Source: Deltaproteobacteria bacterium
GTDB taxonomy: Bacteria > Desulfobacterota > Desulfovibrionia > Desulfovibrionales > Desulfovibrionaceae
Length of the DNA stretch: 6,228 bases
Direction: 5' to 3'
Assembly (NCBI GenBank): GCA_020861205.1
Contig: JAJBSY010000119.1
Location: 1-6,228, forward strand
Shown here: in pieces, positions 1 to 6,228 of the stretch
Numbering within the stretch: the stretch's first letter is position 1
Layout: each line of letters opens with the position of its first letter
Program-made: the position numbers and the translations under genes
Notes under the pieces: model-generated
The model's database searches: none
What the model was told of the DNA's origin: nothing
The model's input: the letters and a program-made list of their open reading frames with translations, nothing else

Positions 1-658
1 GTATGATCGCCACGACCTCCGCCCAGCCGTCCTCCGCCATGCGCCGGATCGCTCCCGCGACCTGGTCCGGCGCTTCGTTTCCCTGCACCAGGGCAGGGTA
101 GATGCGAACTTCGCCGCCCATGCCGCGTGATTCGCCGATGCGCAGGAAATCCCGGATCGCCGCGCCGGTAAGGGCGGTGACCACCGCGACCCTTGCGGGA
201 TTGACGGGCAAAGGCCGTTTTCTGGCCGCGTCGAAATAGCCCTTGGCCAGAAGCTCGGCCTTGATGCGCTCGAATTCGAGCTGCAACCGCCCGATTCCGG
301 CGTCCTGGGCTATTTCGACGACAAGCTGATAGGAACCGCGCGGCGGATACACCGTGAGCTTGCCAGCGCAGATGACGTCCTGCCCGTTTTCAAGGCTCAG
401 GGCGAGGCTGGGCCGGGGTCCGTCCTCGAAAACCTCGCCCGTGAGCGGGTCAAAGGCTTCGGCATCTTTCTGATTGCCCTTGAACCACACGGCGTTCAGG
501 AGAGCTTCGTCATCCTTGAGGCTGAAATAAAGGTGCCCGGACGACGGGCGTGAACAATTGGAAACCTGCCCCCGGACCCAGACGAAGGGGAACGTTCCCT
601 CCAATTGGCCTTTCACGGCCCGGGTAAGCTCGCCCACGGTGAGAACGGCATCGGACAT
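1..658 (-). CDS. xseA: Exodeoxyribonuclease VII large subunit (partial, C-terminus beyond left edge)
   Basis: This is the large, catalytic subunit of exonuclease VII, which with several copies of XseB degrades single-stranded DNA to oligonucleotides in the cytoplasm. The window holds the first 219 residues; bacterial XseA proteins are usually about 400-450 residues. Residues 5-115 form the N-terminal OB-fold that binds ssDNA, with the family signatures VWVRGQVSN (27-34), SSGHLYFSLKD (39-49) and PPRGSYQLVVE (105-115). The start of the nuclease domain follows, with FDAARKRPLP (142-151), TGAAIRD (164-170, the Asp matching a catalytic Asp of the family as I recall it) and IYPALVQG (186-193). About 25 extra residues (62-88) sit inside the OB-fold relative to E. 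coli XseA. The start ATG lies 5 bp after the stop of the Sel1 gene. A GGGGAG stretch sits somewhat far upstream, so translation may be coupled to that gene. The reading frame is open to the window edge. Confidence 0.96.
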   Translation of the reverse strand, partial: MSDAVLTVGELTRAVKGQLEGTFPFVWVRGQVSNCSRPSSGHLYFSLKDDEALLNAVWFKGNQKDAEAFDPLTGEVFEDGPRPSLALSLENGQDVICAGKLTVYPPRGSYQLVVEIAQDAGIGRLQLEFERIKAELLAKGYFDAARKRPLPVNPARVAVVTALTGAAIRDFLRIGESRGMGGEVRIYPALVQGNEAPDQVAGAIRRMAEDGWAEVVAII

Positions 659-663
659 GATCG

Positions 664-1644
664 CTATTCGGGCTCCCCGGCAGGCGCCGCGGGCGGGCCG
701 TTTCGCAACCACCCGGCAATTTCGGCCTCGGCTTTTTTTCGTTGCTCGACCGTCAGCACGCGTTCGGCGTTTTCCAGCCAATACGGAATCGTTCCGCCTT
801 CAGGCTTTGCCGTGGCATTGGCGAGGGCCGACAGCTCATGGGCGAGCCTGAGCCAGAGATAGGCCATGTACGCATCCGGCTGAACCGTTCCCACGCCGTC
901 CCGGTAAAGAAGCCCCATGGCGTAGACGGCGGGAGGGTATCCGTGAACGACGGCCTGGTGCGTCCAGTACAGGGCCTTGGGACCGTTCAGCATCCCGAGA
1001 TCGTTTGCCGCGTGCAGCTTGCCCAGGCCGAGCATGGCCGGGGCATGGCCGTCCTTTATCGCCCGTCGGAACCAGGCGGAAGCCAGCTTACCGTCCCTGT
1101 GCACGCCGTCGCCGTCCATGTACATGGTCGCGAGGGCGGTGCGGGCGTTGTTGTTTCCTTTTTCCGCGGCCCGGGCATAGAGATCGCGGGCTTTGACCTT
1201 GTCCCGCATGACCCCGTCGCCGACTTTGTAAATGGCCGCCAACGTGACCATGGCGGCCGTGTTGCCCGCGTCCGAGGCCTTGTTCATCCAGGTGACGGCT
1301 TTTCCTATGTCCTTGGTGACGCCGACGGCATACTGATGGATGTAGCCGAGGAGAAAAGCGGCGTCCGCGTTGCCCTGGGCGGCGCTTTTCTCCAGCCACT
1401 CCACGGCTTCCGCGCCTTCCTTGACCGGTCCGAATTGCGGCGGTATGGGCCGCACGAGAGCGAGGCCCAATTCGTATTGCGCCGTCGGATCGCCTTCTTC
1501 GGCAGCCTTGCGCAGGGCCAGTTCCTCAGGGGACCGTTCCACGGCCGGTGGCGGTCCGTCCGCCGCATACGCGCGGAAGCCGGTAACCGGGAACAGGCAG
1601 GCGAGAGCCAGGACCAGGCAAAGGGCCGGGATGTTCCGTATCAT
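664..1644 (-). CDS. Exported Sel1-repeat (tetratricopeptide-like) protein
   Basis: This is a 326-residue protein made mostly of Sel1-like repeats, an alpha/alpha solenoid that usually mediates protein-protein contacts; its partner is unknown. Residues 1-27 look like a Sec signal peptide: a short MIRN n-region, a hydrophobic stretch from about 5 to 23, and a probable cleavage after AYA (25-27). A Cys at 16 does not fit the lipobox consensus well, so a secreted or periplasmic protein is more likely than a lipoprotein. About six repeats of roughly 36 residues follow (about 52-272), with the typical A..LG.(I/M)Y..G.GV..D...A..W...AA..G pattern. The tail is charged and ends Pro/Ala-rich. The frame is open up to a GTG at 1689 that overlaps the proS stop (TAGTG), which would add 15 Arg-rich residues. 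I prefer ATG 1644 because it places the signal peptide at the true N-terminus and has GGGAA upstream. The gene sits between proS and xseA and is probably cotranscribed with them. The specific role is unknown. Confidence 0.86.
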   Translation of the reverse strand: MIRNIPALCLVLALACLFPVTGFRAYAADGPPPAVERSPEELALRKAAEEGDPTAQYELGLALVRPIPPQFGPVKEGAEAVEWLEKSAAQGNADAAFLLGYIHQYAVGVTKDIGKAVTWMNKASDAGNTAAMVTLAAIYKVGDGVMRDKVKARDLYARAAEKGNNNARTALATMYMDGDGVHRDGKLASAWFRRAIKDGHAPAMLGLGKLHAANDLGMLNGPKALYWTHQAVVHGYPPAVYAMGLLYRDGVGTVQPDAYMAYLWLRLAHELSALANATAKPEGGTIPYWLENAERVLTVEQRKKAEAEIAGWLRNGPPAAPAGEPE

Positions 1645-1688
1645 GGCCGTTCCCGCATGTTCCAGCCGGCGTAGACGGAGTCTTTCCA

Positions 1689-3377
1689 CTAGGCGAAAGA
1701 TTCGGCGAATCCGTCAAGGGGCAGCTCTGTTTTTTCGTTCGTCCTGCGGTCCTTGGCTTCCACGACCCCGCGCGCGAGCCCCTTGCCGCCGATGACAAGC
1801 TGCATGGGAATGCCGATGAGGTCCGCGTCCTTGAACTTGACGCCCGGCCGTTCGTCGCGGTCGTCCAGCAGGACTTCCAGGCCCTGGGCGTCAAAGAAAG
1901 TATACAGTTCGTCGGCCTTGGCGGTAACCGCTTCGTTTTTCGGATCGAGATTGAGAAGGTTCACGTGGAAGGGCGCCACCGGGGGCGGAAACACGATGCC
2001 TGCCTCGTCGTTGTTCTGCTCGATGCAGGCCGCGAGCACGCGGGTGATGCCGATACCGTAGCAGCCCATGACGACGAGCTGTTCCTTGCCGTTCTCGTCC
2101 AGGTACACGGCATGGAGCGCCTCGGAATACTTGGTGCCGAGCTTGAAGATGTGACCGACCTCGATACCGCGCGGAAATTCCAGCCTGCCGCCGCAGACCG
2201 GGCAGGGGTCGCCTTGGGCGATAACGCGTATGTCCGCGTATTCCGTGACGTTGGCGTCGCGGGCGAGGCTGACGTTGATCAGGTGGGTGTCGTTCTTGTT
2301 GGCGCCGACGACCCAGCCTTCGGCAAGCGCCAGTTCCCTGTCCGCGATGATCCGGGTAACGGAAAGGTTGACCGGCCCGGCGAAGCCCACCGGGGCGCCC
2401 GTCCAGGCGGTTACCTCTTCCGGCGAGGCAAAGGCGATCTCGTCCGCGCGCAGCAGGTTTTTGACCTTGGGAAGGTTCACTTCGCGGTCCCCGCGGACCA
2501 GAGCCGCCACGGACGTGCCGTCCACGTTGAGCAGGATGGTCTTGACGACTGCTTCGGGCGCCACCCCGAGAAACGCCGCGACCTCCTCCACGGAATGCTT
2601 GCCCGGCGTCGCGACGGCGGCGCGGGCGGGGGGCTCGGCCGCGTTTTTTTCGCCACGCACCGTCACGACGGCGCGCTCCACGTTGGCGGCATAGGAGCAG
2701 GCCGTGCAGGAGGCGATGACGTCTTCGCCTGTTTCCGCCAGCACCATGAATTCATGGGAAAAATTGCCGCCGATGGAGCCGGAGTCCGCTTCAACGGGTT
2801 TGAACTTGAGCGCTAGGCGCTCGAATATCCTGCGATAGGCGTCGTACATGATGGCGTAGCTTTTTTCCGCCCCGGCGTCGTCCCGGTCAAAGGAATAGGC
2901 GTCCTTCATCATGAATTCGCGGCCGCGCATAAGGCCGAAGCGGGGACGGATCTCGTCCCGGAACTTGGTTTGGATCTGGTAGAGCATCAGCGGCAATTGG
3001 CGGTAGGATTTGACTTCCTTGCGGATGAGGTCCGTTATGACTTCCTCGTGCGTGGGGCCGAGGCAGTAGTCGCGGTCGTGGCGGTCCTTGAACCGCAGCA
3101 GTTCCTTGCCGTAATGCTCCCACCGGCCGGACTCCTCCCACAGGTCGGCGGGCTGCACCGTGGGCATGAGCAGTTCCAGCGTGCCGGAGCGGTTCATCTC
3201 TTCACGCACGATGTTCGCGATCTTGTTGATGGACCGAAGGCCTATGGGCAGGTAATTGTATATCCCGCTGGTCAGGCGGCGTATCATGCCCGCCCGGATG
3301 AGCAGTTTCTGGCTGACGACCTCGGCGTCCGCCGGGGCTTCTTTCAACGTGGGAACGAAATACTGTGAAAACCGCAT
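1689..3377 (-). CDS. proS: Prolyl-tRNA synthetase, prokaryotic type with editing domain
   Basis: This cytoplasmic class II aminoacyl-tRNA synthetase activates proline with ATP and charges tRNA-Pro. The length of 562 residues is close to the 572 of the E. coli enzyme. Class II motif 1 lies around residues 38-71 ([12 protein letters not shown] through the LLMP segment). Motif 2 is around 138-164 ([18 protein letters not shown], then MMKDAYSFD). Motif 3 is around 438-446 (GCYGIGITR). The editing (INS, YbaK-like) domain, which hydrolyses mischarged Ala-tRNA-Pro, fills roughly 225-400, with VVKTILL containing Lys279, GDREVN (296-301) and K304. Two Cys pairs flank this insert (C224/C227 and C392/C395). 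The C-terminal anticodon-binding domain spans about 468-562, with [20 protein letters not shown] at 505-524. The start is supported by an AGAGGA ribosome binding site at 3382-3387, 4 bases upstream. It lies 73 bp downstream of ispG, and its stop overlaps a possible GTG start of the Sel1 gene by one base. No key residue appears to be missing. Confidence 0.98.
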   Translation of the reverse strand: MRFSQYFVPTLKEAPADAEVVSQKLLIRAGMIRRLTSGIYNYLPIGLRSINKIANIVREEMNRSGTLELLMPTVQPADLWEESGRWEHYGKELLRFKDRHDRDYCLGPTHEEVITDLIRKEVKSYRQLPLMLYQIQTKFRDEIRPRFGLMRGREFMMKDAYSFDRDDAGAEKSYAIMYDAYRRIFERLALKFKPVEADSGSIGGNFSHEFMVLAETGEDVIASCTACSYAANVERAVVTVRGEKNAAEPPARAAVATPGKHSVEEVAAFLGVAPEAVVKTILLNVDGTSVAALVRGDREVNLPKVKNLLRADEIAFASPEEVTAWTGAPVGFAGPVNLSVTRIIADRELALAEGWVVGANKNDTHLINVSLARDANVTEYADIRVIAQGDPCPVCGGRLEFPRGIEVGHIFKLGTKYSEALHAVYLDENGKEQLVVMGCYGIGITRVLAACIEQNNDEAGIVFPPPVAPFHVNLLNLDPKNEAVTAKADELYTFFDAQGLEVLLDDRDERPGVKFKDADLIGIPMQLVIGGKGLARGVVEAKDRRTNEKTELPLDGFAESFA

Positions 3378-3450
3378 GAGATCCTCTTAAAAAAGGGGTT
3401 TATCGTTCGTTATGCAGCCGTACCGCACGGCCCGGAAGCGGACCCCGCCT
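3378..3450 (-). other. ispG-proS intergenic spacer with weak stem-loop
   Basis: The spacer holds the proS ribosome binding site, a run of six T on the minus strand (3389-3394), and a short stem-loop at 3417-3431 (GCCGT / ACGGC, 5-bp arms around a 5-base loop). The T-run lies more than 20 bases past the stem, so this does not look like an intrinsic terminator and readthrough from ispG to proS is expected. I see no strong promoter in it. Confidence 0.5.
3382..3387 (-). promoter_or_regulatory. Ribosome binding site of proS
   Basis: AGAGGA reads on the minus strand 4 bases before the ATG at 3377. It supports this start codon for proS, which also gives the normal family N-terminus. Confidence 0.75.
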
Positions 3451-4563
3451 TCACGGCGCCCGCCGGTCGCGGCACGCATCCTCGTGGTTGTGCTCTTCTT
3501 TCAGAAAAATCGCAATCTCTTCCATGAAGGCCGCGAGCAGATCCTCGGTCGCGCCGGAAACGGTCCGGATAACCGCGCCTTTGCGGAAAATGGTCCCTTT
3601 GCCCGCTCCGCCCGCGATGCCGATATCCGCTTCCGCAGCCTCGCCGGGCCCGTTCACCTCGCACCCCATGACCGCCACGGTGAATACTTGGGGGAACGCG
3701 GCGATACGCCGCTCGACGGCTTCCGCCAAGGCGGTCAGGTCTATGCGCGTTCTGCCGCAGGTGGGGCAGGAGATGAGTTCCGGCCCGCGTTTACGCAGGC
3801 CGAGGCTGCGCAGGATCATATAGGCGACATCCACTTCGCGCACGGGGTCGTGCGTCAGGGAAACGCGCAGGGTATCGCCCAAGCCCTGGGCGAGCAAAAT
3901 GCCCAGGCCCACCGAGGACTTGACCGCGCCGGAAAGGAGCGTTCCCGCCTCGGTGATGCCGATATGCAGAGGGTAGTCGCAGCGATCGGCGAGCAACCGG
4001 TAGGCCGTGAGGGTATGCGGGACCGAGGAGGATTTGAGGGATATCTTGGTGTTGTAAAAACCGCGCTCTTCCAGAAGCCGGACGTGGGAGAGGGCGCTCT
4101 CTACCATGGCTTCCGGGGTGGGGCCGCCGTACTTGGCGAGCAGGTCCTTTTCCACCGAACCGGAATTGACGCCGATCCGGATGCAGATATCCGCGGCCTT
4201 GGCCGCTTCGACAACCGCCGCGACCGGTTTTTCTCCTCCGATGTTGCCGGGGTTGATGCGCAGCCCCTCGAACCCGGCGTCCACGGCGGCAAGGGCGAGC
4301 GTGTGGTTGAAATGGATGTCCGCGATGAGCGGCACGGGCGAGGCTTTGCGGATGGCGGGAAGGGCCTTGGCCGCAGCCTTGTCCGGAACGGCGAGGCGGA
4401 CCGCCTCCGCCCCGGCGTCCGCCAGCCGGTCGATCTGCCGGATGGTGGCCTCCGCGTCCGAGGTGCGGGTGTTGGTCATGCTTTGCACGATGACGGGATG
4501 CCCGCCGCCTATATGCAAGGATCCGAGCCGGACGGTCCTGGTCTGTCTGCGTGGAATGGTCAT
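3451..4563 (-). CDS. ispG: 4-hydroxy-3-methylbut-2-enyl diphosphate synthase (GcpE/IspG)
   Basis: This is an iron-sulfur enzyme of the non-mevalonate (MEP) isoprenoid pathway. It reductively converts 2-C-methyl-D-erythritol 2,4-cyclodiphosphate to HMBPP in the cytoplasm, drawing electrons from flavodoxin or ferredoxin. The 370 residues match the usual length of the short bacterial form. The N-terminal TIM-barrel domain shows PVIVQSMTNT (23-32), PLIADIHFN (78-86), LRINPGNIG (101-109) and GVNSGS (131-136). The C-terminal [4Fe-4S] domain carries the three ligand cysteines C266 and C269 (SCPTCGRT) and C301 (GCEVNGPGE), with the conserved Glu308 as fourth ligand. The frame is open upstream to 4632, but I chose ATG 4563. 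It has GGGGGAA just upstream, and the 23 residues before it look unlike the family. It is the first gene of the leftward cluster, followed 73 bp later by proS, and faces the divergent DUF2339 gene. Confidence 0.98.
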   Translation of the reverse strand: MTIPRRQTRTVRLGSLHIGGGHPVIVQSMTNTRTSDAEATIRQIDRLADAGAEAVRLAVPDKAAAKALPAIRKASPVPLIADIHFNHTLALAAVDAGFEGLRINPGNIGGEKPVAAVVEAAKAADICIRIGVNSGSVEKDLLAKYGGPTPEAMVESALSHVRLLEERGFYNTKISLKSSSVPHTLTAYRLLADRCDYPLHIGITEAGTLLSGAVKSSVGLGILLAQGLGDTLRVSLTHDPVREVDVAYMILRSLGLRKRGPELISCPTCGRTRIDLTALAEAVERRIAAFPQVFTVAVMGCEVNGPGEAAEADIGIAGGAGKGTIFRKGAVIRTVSGATEDLLAAFMEEIAIFLKEEHNHEDACRDRRAP

Positions 4564-4565
4564 GC

Positions 4566-4572
4566 TTCCCCC
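4566..4572 (-). promoter_or_regulatory. Ribosome binding site deciding the ispG start
   Basis: GGGGGAA reads on the minus strand 2 bases before ATG 4563, or about 4-5 bases if counted from its GGGG/GGA core. It favours this ATG over the upstream in-frame start at 4632. Confidence 0.6.
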
Positions 4573-4603
4573 GAATGGCGCTCTGGCCCGTTTCGTATAC
4601 GGC

Positions 4604-4632
4604 GGTGTAGCGCATTTTCCCGTTTGCGCCAA
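4604..4632 (-). promoter_or_regulatory. Candidate promoter for the ispG operon (proximal)
   Basis: On the minus strand, TTGGCG (4627-4632) and TACACC (4604-4609) are separated by 17 bases, a sigma-70-like arrangement with three of six consensus matches in each box. Transcription would begin about 35 bases before ATG 4563, which agrees with that start and not with 4632. The match is weak. Confidence 0.3.
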
Positions 4633-4649
4633 GCCCGGGTAAATTGTGT

Positions 4650-4678
4650 TTGCGCGAGGGCGGCTATCCGGTTATAGC
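4650..4678 (+). promoter_or_regulatory. Candidate promoter for the DUF2339 gene
   Basis: TTGCGC (4650-4655) and TATAGC (4673-4678) are spaced by exactly 17 bases. Three and four of six bases match the sigma-70 boxes. Transcription would start near 4685, giving a leader of about 60 bases before ATG 4745. Confidence 0.35.
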
Positions 4679-4679
4679 C
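4662..4679. repeat. Inverted repeat in the divergent promoter region
   Basis: GGCTAT and ATAGCC form perfect 6-bp arms around a 6-base centre. The dyad covers the -10 boxes of both candidate divergent promoters, so it could be an operator or simply a chance hairpin. No known regulator site is recognised. Confidence 0.4.
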
Positions 4680-4699
4680 AGAAGTCTATGGGAGGGGAA
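4671..4699 (-). promoter_or_regulatory. Candidate promoter for the ispG operon (distal)
   Basis: On the minus strand, TATAAC (4671-4676, five of six matches to the -10 consensus) is preceded after 17 bases by TTCCCC (4694-4699), a weak -35. It overlaps the opposite-facing candidate promoter at 4650-4678, so the two directions might compete for polymerase. This is inferred from motif matching only. Confidence 0.3.
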
Positions 4700-4726
4700 T
4701 GTTCCGGGTATCGCTGACCCTCCCGG
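4690..4726 (+). repeat. Leader stem-loops upstream of the DUF2339 gene
   Basis: GGGAGGG (4690-4696) can pair with CCCTCCC (4718-4724). An alternative stem, CCGGG (4704-4708) with CCCGG (4722-4726), uses the same 3' bases, so the two structures exclude each other. A pyrimidine-rich CTTTCTT tract follows at about 4727-4733, just before the ribosome binding site. It could be a leader structure affecting expression, but there is no clean T-run to call it a terminator. Confidence 0.35.
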
Positions 4727-4733
4727 CTTTCTT

Positions 4734-4739
4734 GAGGGG
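4734..4739 (+). promoter_or_regulatory. Ribosome binding site deciding the DUF2339 start
   Basis: GAGGGG lies 5 bases before ATG 4745. The other nearby ATG at 4741 is in a different frame and too close to the site. Confidence 0.75.
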
Positions 4740-4744
4740 TATGC

Positions 4745-6228
4745 ATGTATTTTTTAGAACTCGCGGTTATTGCTGTTATTTTTTATGTTGTAAACAGCAG
4801 TTCCAGGAAGAAGGAAATTCGCTCGCTTGGGGAGCAGATCCGCAGCCTGGAAAAAGCCGTCCGGGATTTGGCGGAACGCGCGGGCGAACGGCAGCCCTTG
4901 CCCGTGGACGGGGAAGCTGAGGCTTCCGTGCGAACCGGCATTGACGAAGACGGTAACGCTGCGGTTGCAGCCGAGGCGGCCGATGTGGCGGAATTCCCCG
5001 GCGAAGGCGTTATCTGTACCGCCTCCGTCGCGGCCATGATCGCTTCCGAAAATGAAATAAAAGTATCCCCCGCGAAATTCAAGGCGGATGAAGCCGCTTC
5101 TTTGCTTGAAGCGGCCGAACCCCAGCTGGGGGAAGCGGCGCGGGCTGTCGAAGAAACGTCTTTTTCTTTTTGGGATCCTCCTGTGCACGAGGAAGAGGTG
5201 ACCGCTTCCGGTGGCTATGACACGGCCTTGGATATGACGGCCACCGAGCCTCCGCCCGCGCCCGCTCCGGTTTCCACTTGGAAATCCCATGAGTATTTCC
5301 GCCTTATCATGGGCTTCATTCACGGCGGCAATGTATGGGTTGCCGCCGGCGTCATCATGCTGCTTATCGGCTTCGCCTTCCTTGCCCAGCTCACCACCTT
5401 CAGCATCGAGTTCCGCATCGCGCTTGCGGCCGCCACCGGCATGGCCATGGTGGGCCTCGGCCTTTACCTCCGGCTTCGCAGGCGCATGTACGCGCTCATC
5501 ATGCAGGGCGGCGGCATCGGCATCCTGTACCTGTCGGCTTTCGCTTCCGCCAAATTGACGGATTTACTGCCGGCGGCGGCGGCGCTGGTCATCATGACGG
5601 CGCTCATCGTGCCGGCTGTCGCCCTGGCGGTGGTGCAGAACGCGCAGGTGCTCGCGCTGTTCGGTTTTGTGGGCGGCTTTGCCGCGCCGATTCTGCTCTC
5701 CGACGGATCCGGCAACTACGTGGCCCTGTTTTCCTGCTACACCCTGTTGAATCTCGGCATTCTCGCCATCTGCCGGTACCGGCTCTGGCGCTGGCTCAAT
5801 TTCGCCGGGGCTTTCTGCACCTTCGTGGTCATGGGGTATTGGGGGATAACCTCCTATGACGTTACGATGTTCCCCACTACGGAACCGTTCCTGATCGGGT
5901 TCGTCCTTATATACATAGTGATAACCTTGGGTTCCGTCCGGCGGTGTGAGTTTTCCTTTAGCGAGCCGCTGGACGCGATTCTCGCCTGCGCCATCCCTTT
6001 TGTGGCCGCGCTTTTCCAATGGCGGATCGCCATGGATATCCCGCACGGCCTGAGCATCTCATCCGTTCTCTTCGGCGCTTTTTTCCTTCTGCTGGCGATA
6101 TGCGTCTGGCGTTTGTGGGGCGAGCAAACGCGCCGTCTTGCGGAATTTTATCTTGCCAACGGCGTTGTTCTGGCGAACCTCGCCGTCCCCCTGGAGCTTT
6201 CGGGCAACGTGACCTCCACGGTCTGGGC
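4745..6228 (+). CDS. DUF2339 family polytopic membrane protein (partial, C-terminus beyond right edge)
   Basis: The window encodes the first 494 residues of a large inner-membrane protein; family members often exceed 800 residues. Residues 2-17 form a hydrophobic anchor. Residues 20-48 are charged with heptad-like Leu/Ile spacing, probably a short coiled coil. Residues 50-178 are an Ala/Glu-rich acidic, Pro-containing linker likely to be disordered. From about residue 196 onward there are roughly eleven more membrane helices (near 196-216, 222-241, 250-268, 275-296, 301-318, 325-343, 348-365, 380-396, 408-425, 436-456, 468-485). Segments typical of DUF2339 (COG5373) as I recall the family are the LQGGGI-like MQGGGIGILYLSAFAS (253-268), GGFAAPILLSDGSGNYV (310-326), YTLLNLGILAI (332-342) and YLANGVVLANLAVPLELSG (469-487). 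The biochemical function is unknown, with envelope-related roles only a guess. The start at 4745 has a good ribosome binding site. The gene is transcribed divergently from ispG, so a functional link is not implied. Confidence 0.92.
   Translation, partial: MYFLELAVIAVIFYVVNSSSRKKEIRSLGEQIRSLEKAVRDLAERAGERQPLPVDGEAEASVRTGIDEDGNAAVAAEAADVAEFPGEGVICTASVAAMIASENEIKVSPAKFKADEAASLLEAAEPQLGEAARAVEETSFSFWDPPVHEEEVTASGGYDTALDMTATEPPPAPAPVSTWKSHEYFRLIMGFIHGGNVWVAAGVIMLLIGFAFLAQLTTFSIEFRIALAAATGMAMVGLGLYLRLRRRMYALIMQGGGIGILYLSAFASAKLTDLLPAAAALVIMTALIVPAVALAVVQNAQVLALFGFVGGFAAPILLSDGSGNYVALFSCYTLLNLGILAICRYRLWRWLNFAGAFCTFVVMGYWGITSYDVTMFPTTEPFLIGFVLIYIVITLGSVRRCEFSFSEPLDAILACAIPFVAALFQWRIAMDIPHGLSISSVLFGAFFLLLAICVWRLWGEQTRRLAEFYLANGVVLANLAVPLELSGNVTSTVW

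Noticed and set aside
742..1674. A 310-residue plus-strand open frame opposite the Sel1 gene.
   Set aside because: The minus strand shows clear Sel1 repeats and a signal peptide. The opposite frame has no coherent protein features.
1965..2816. A 283-residue plus-strand open frame opposite proS.
   Set aside because: It is antisense to the editing and motif 3 regions of proS, with a composition typical of shadow frames and no known domain.
3389..3431. Stem-loop plus T-run between ispG and proS as an intrinsic terminator.
   Set aside because: The stem is only 5 bp and the T-run begins more than 20 bases past it, so it lacks terminator geometry.
4564..4632. The 23-residue N-terminal extension of ispG.
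   Set aside because: It does not resemble the IspG N-terminus, and the ribosome binding site and a candidate promoter both favour the start at 4563.
3412..4677. A 421-residue plus-strand open frame opposite ispG, longer than ispG itself.
   Set aside because: It is the antisense shadow of a GC-rich gene, rich in Arg/Gly/His with no recognisable domain, while ispG on the other strand has all its conserved motifs.
4699..4920. A 73-residue plus-strand frame starting just before the DUF2339 gene.
   Set aside because: It is out of frame with the DUF2339 coding sequence, lacks its own ribosome binding site and overlaps the gene's leader and start.
4754..5323. A 189-residue minus-strand frame within the DUF2339 gene.
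   Set aside because: The plus-strand frame continues uninterrupted into conserved DUF2339 segments. The minus frame has no recognisable features.

Overview
The window is a GC-rich stretch of bacterial chromosome. The protein features (a prokaryote-type ProRS with editing domain, IspG, an XseA with a Desulfovibrio-like extra segment, and a DUF2339 membrane protein) fit a Desulfovibrio-type organism (Desulfobacterota, formerly Deltaproteobacteria). This assignment rests on remembered family features, not on a database search.

Layout: four genes run leftward on the minus strand in the transcription order ispG -> proS -> a Sel1-repeat gene -> xseA, which leaves the window at the left edge. Gaps are short: 73 bp between ispG and proS, 44 bp between proS and the preferred sel1 start, and 5 bp between sel1 and xseA. 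No convincing terminator lies between them, so they probably form one operon. A 181-bp divergent intergenic region (4564-4744) separates this operon from a rightward gene for a large DUF2339 polytopic membrane protein, which leaves the window at the right edge. No tRNA, rRNA, mobile element, CRISPR array or gene-free stretch longer than 300 bp is present.

How the genes relate: ispG makes the isoprenoid precursor HMBPP in the MEP pathway, proS charges tRNA-Pro, and xseA encodes the large subunit of exonuclease VII. In many bacteria xseA/xseB lie next to ispA and dxs, so the operon may continue to the left into more exonuclease VII and isoprenoid genes. The Sel1-repeat protein carries a signal peptide and is probably exported. 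It is the accessory element in an otherwise housekeeping cluster. The DUF2339 protein has an N-terminal membrane anchor, a short predicted coiled coil, an acidic Ala/Glu-rich linker and then a many-pass membrane domain. Its function is unknown.

No clearly new system is seen. The most interesting points are the exported Sel1 protein placed inside a translation/isoprenoid/DNA-repair operon, the inserted segment in the XseA OB-fold, and the dyad and alternative hairpins in the divergent promoter region.
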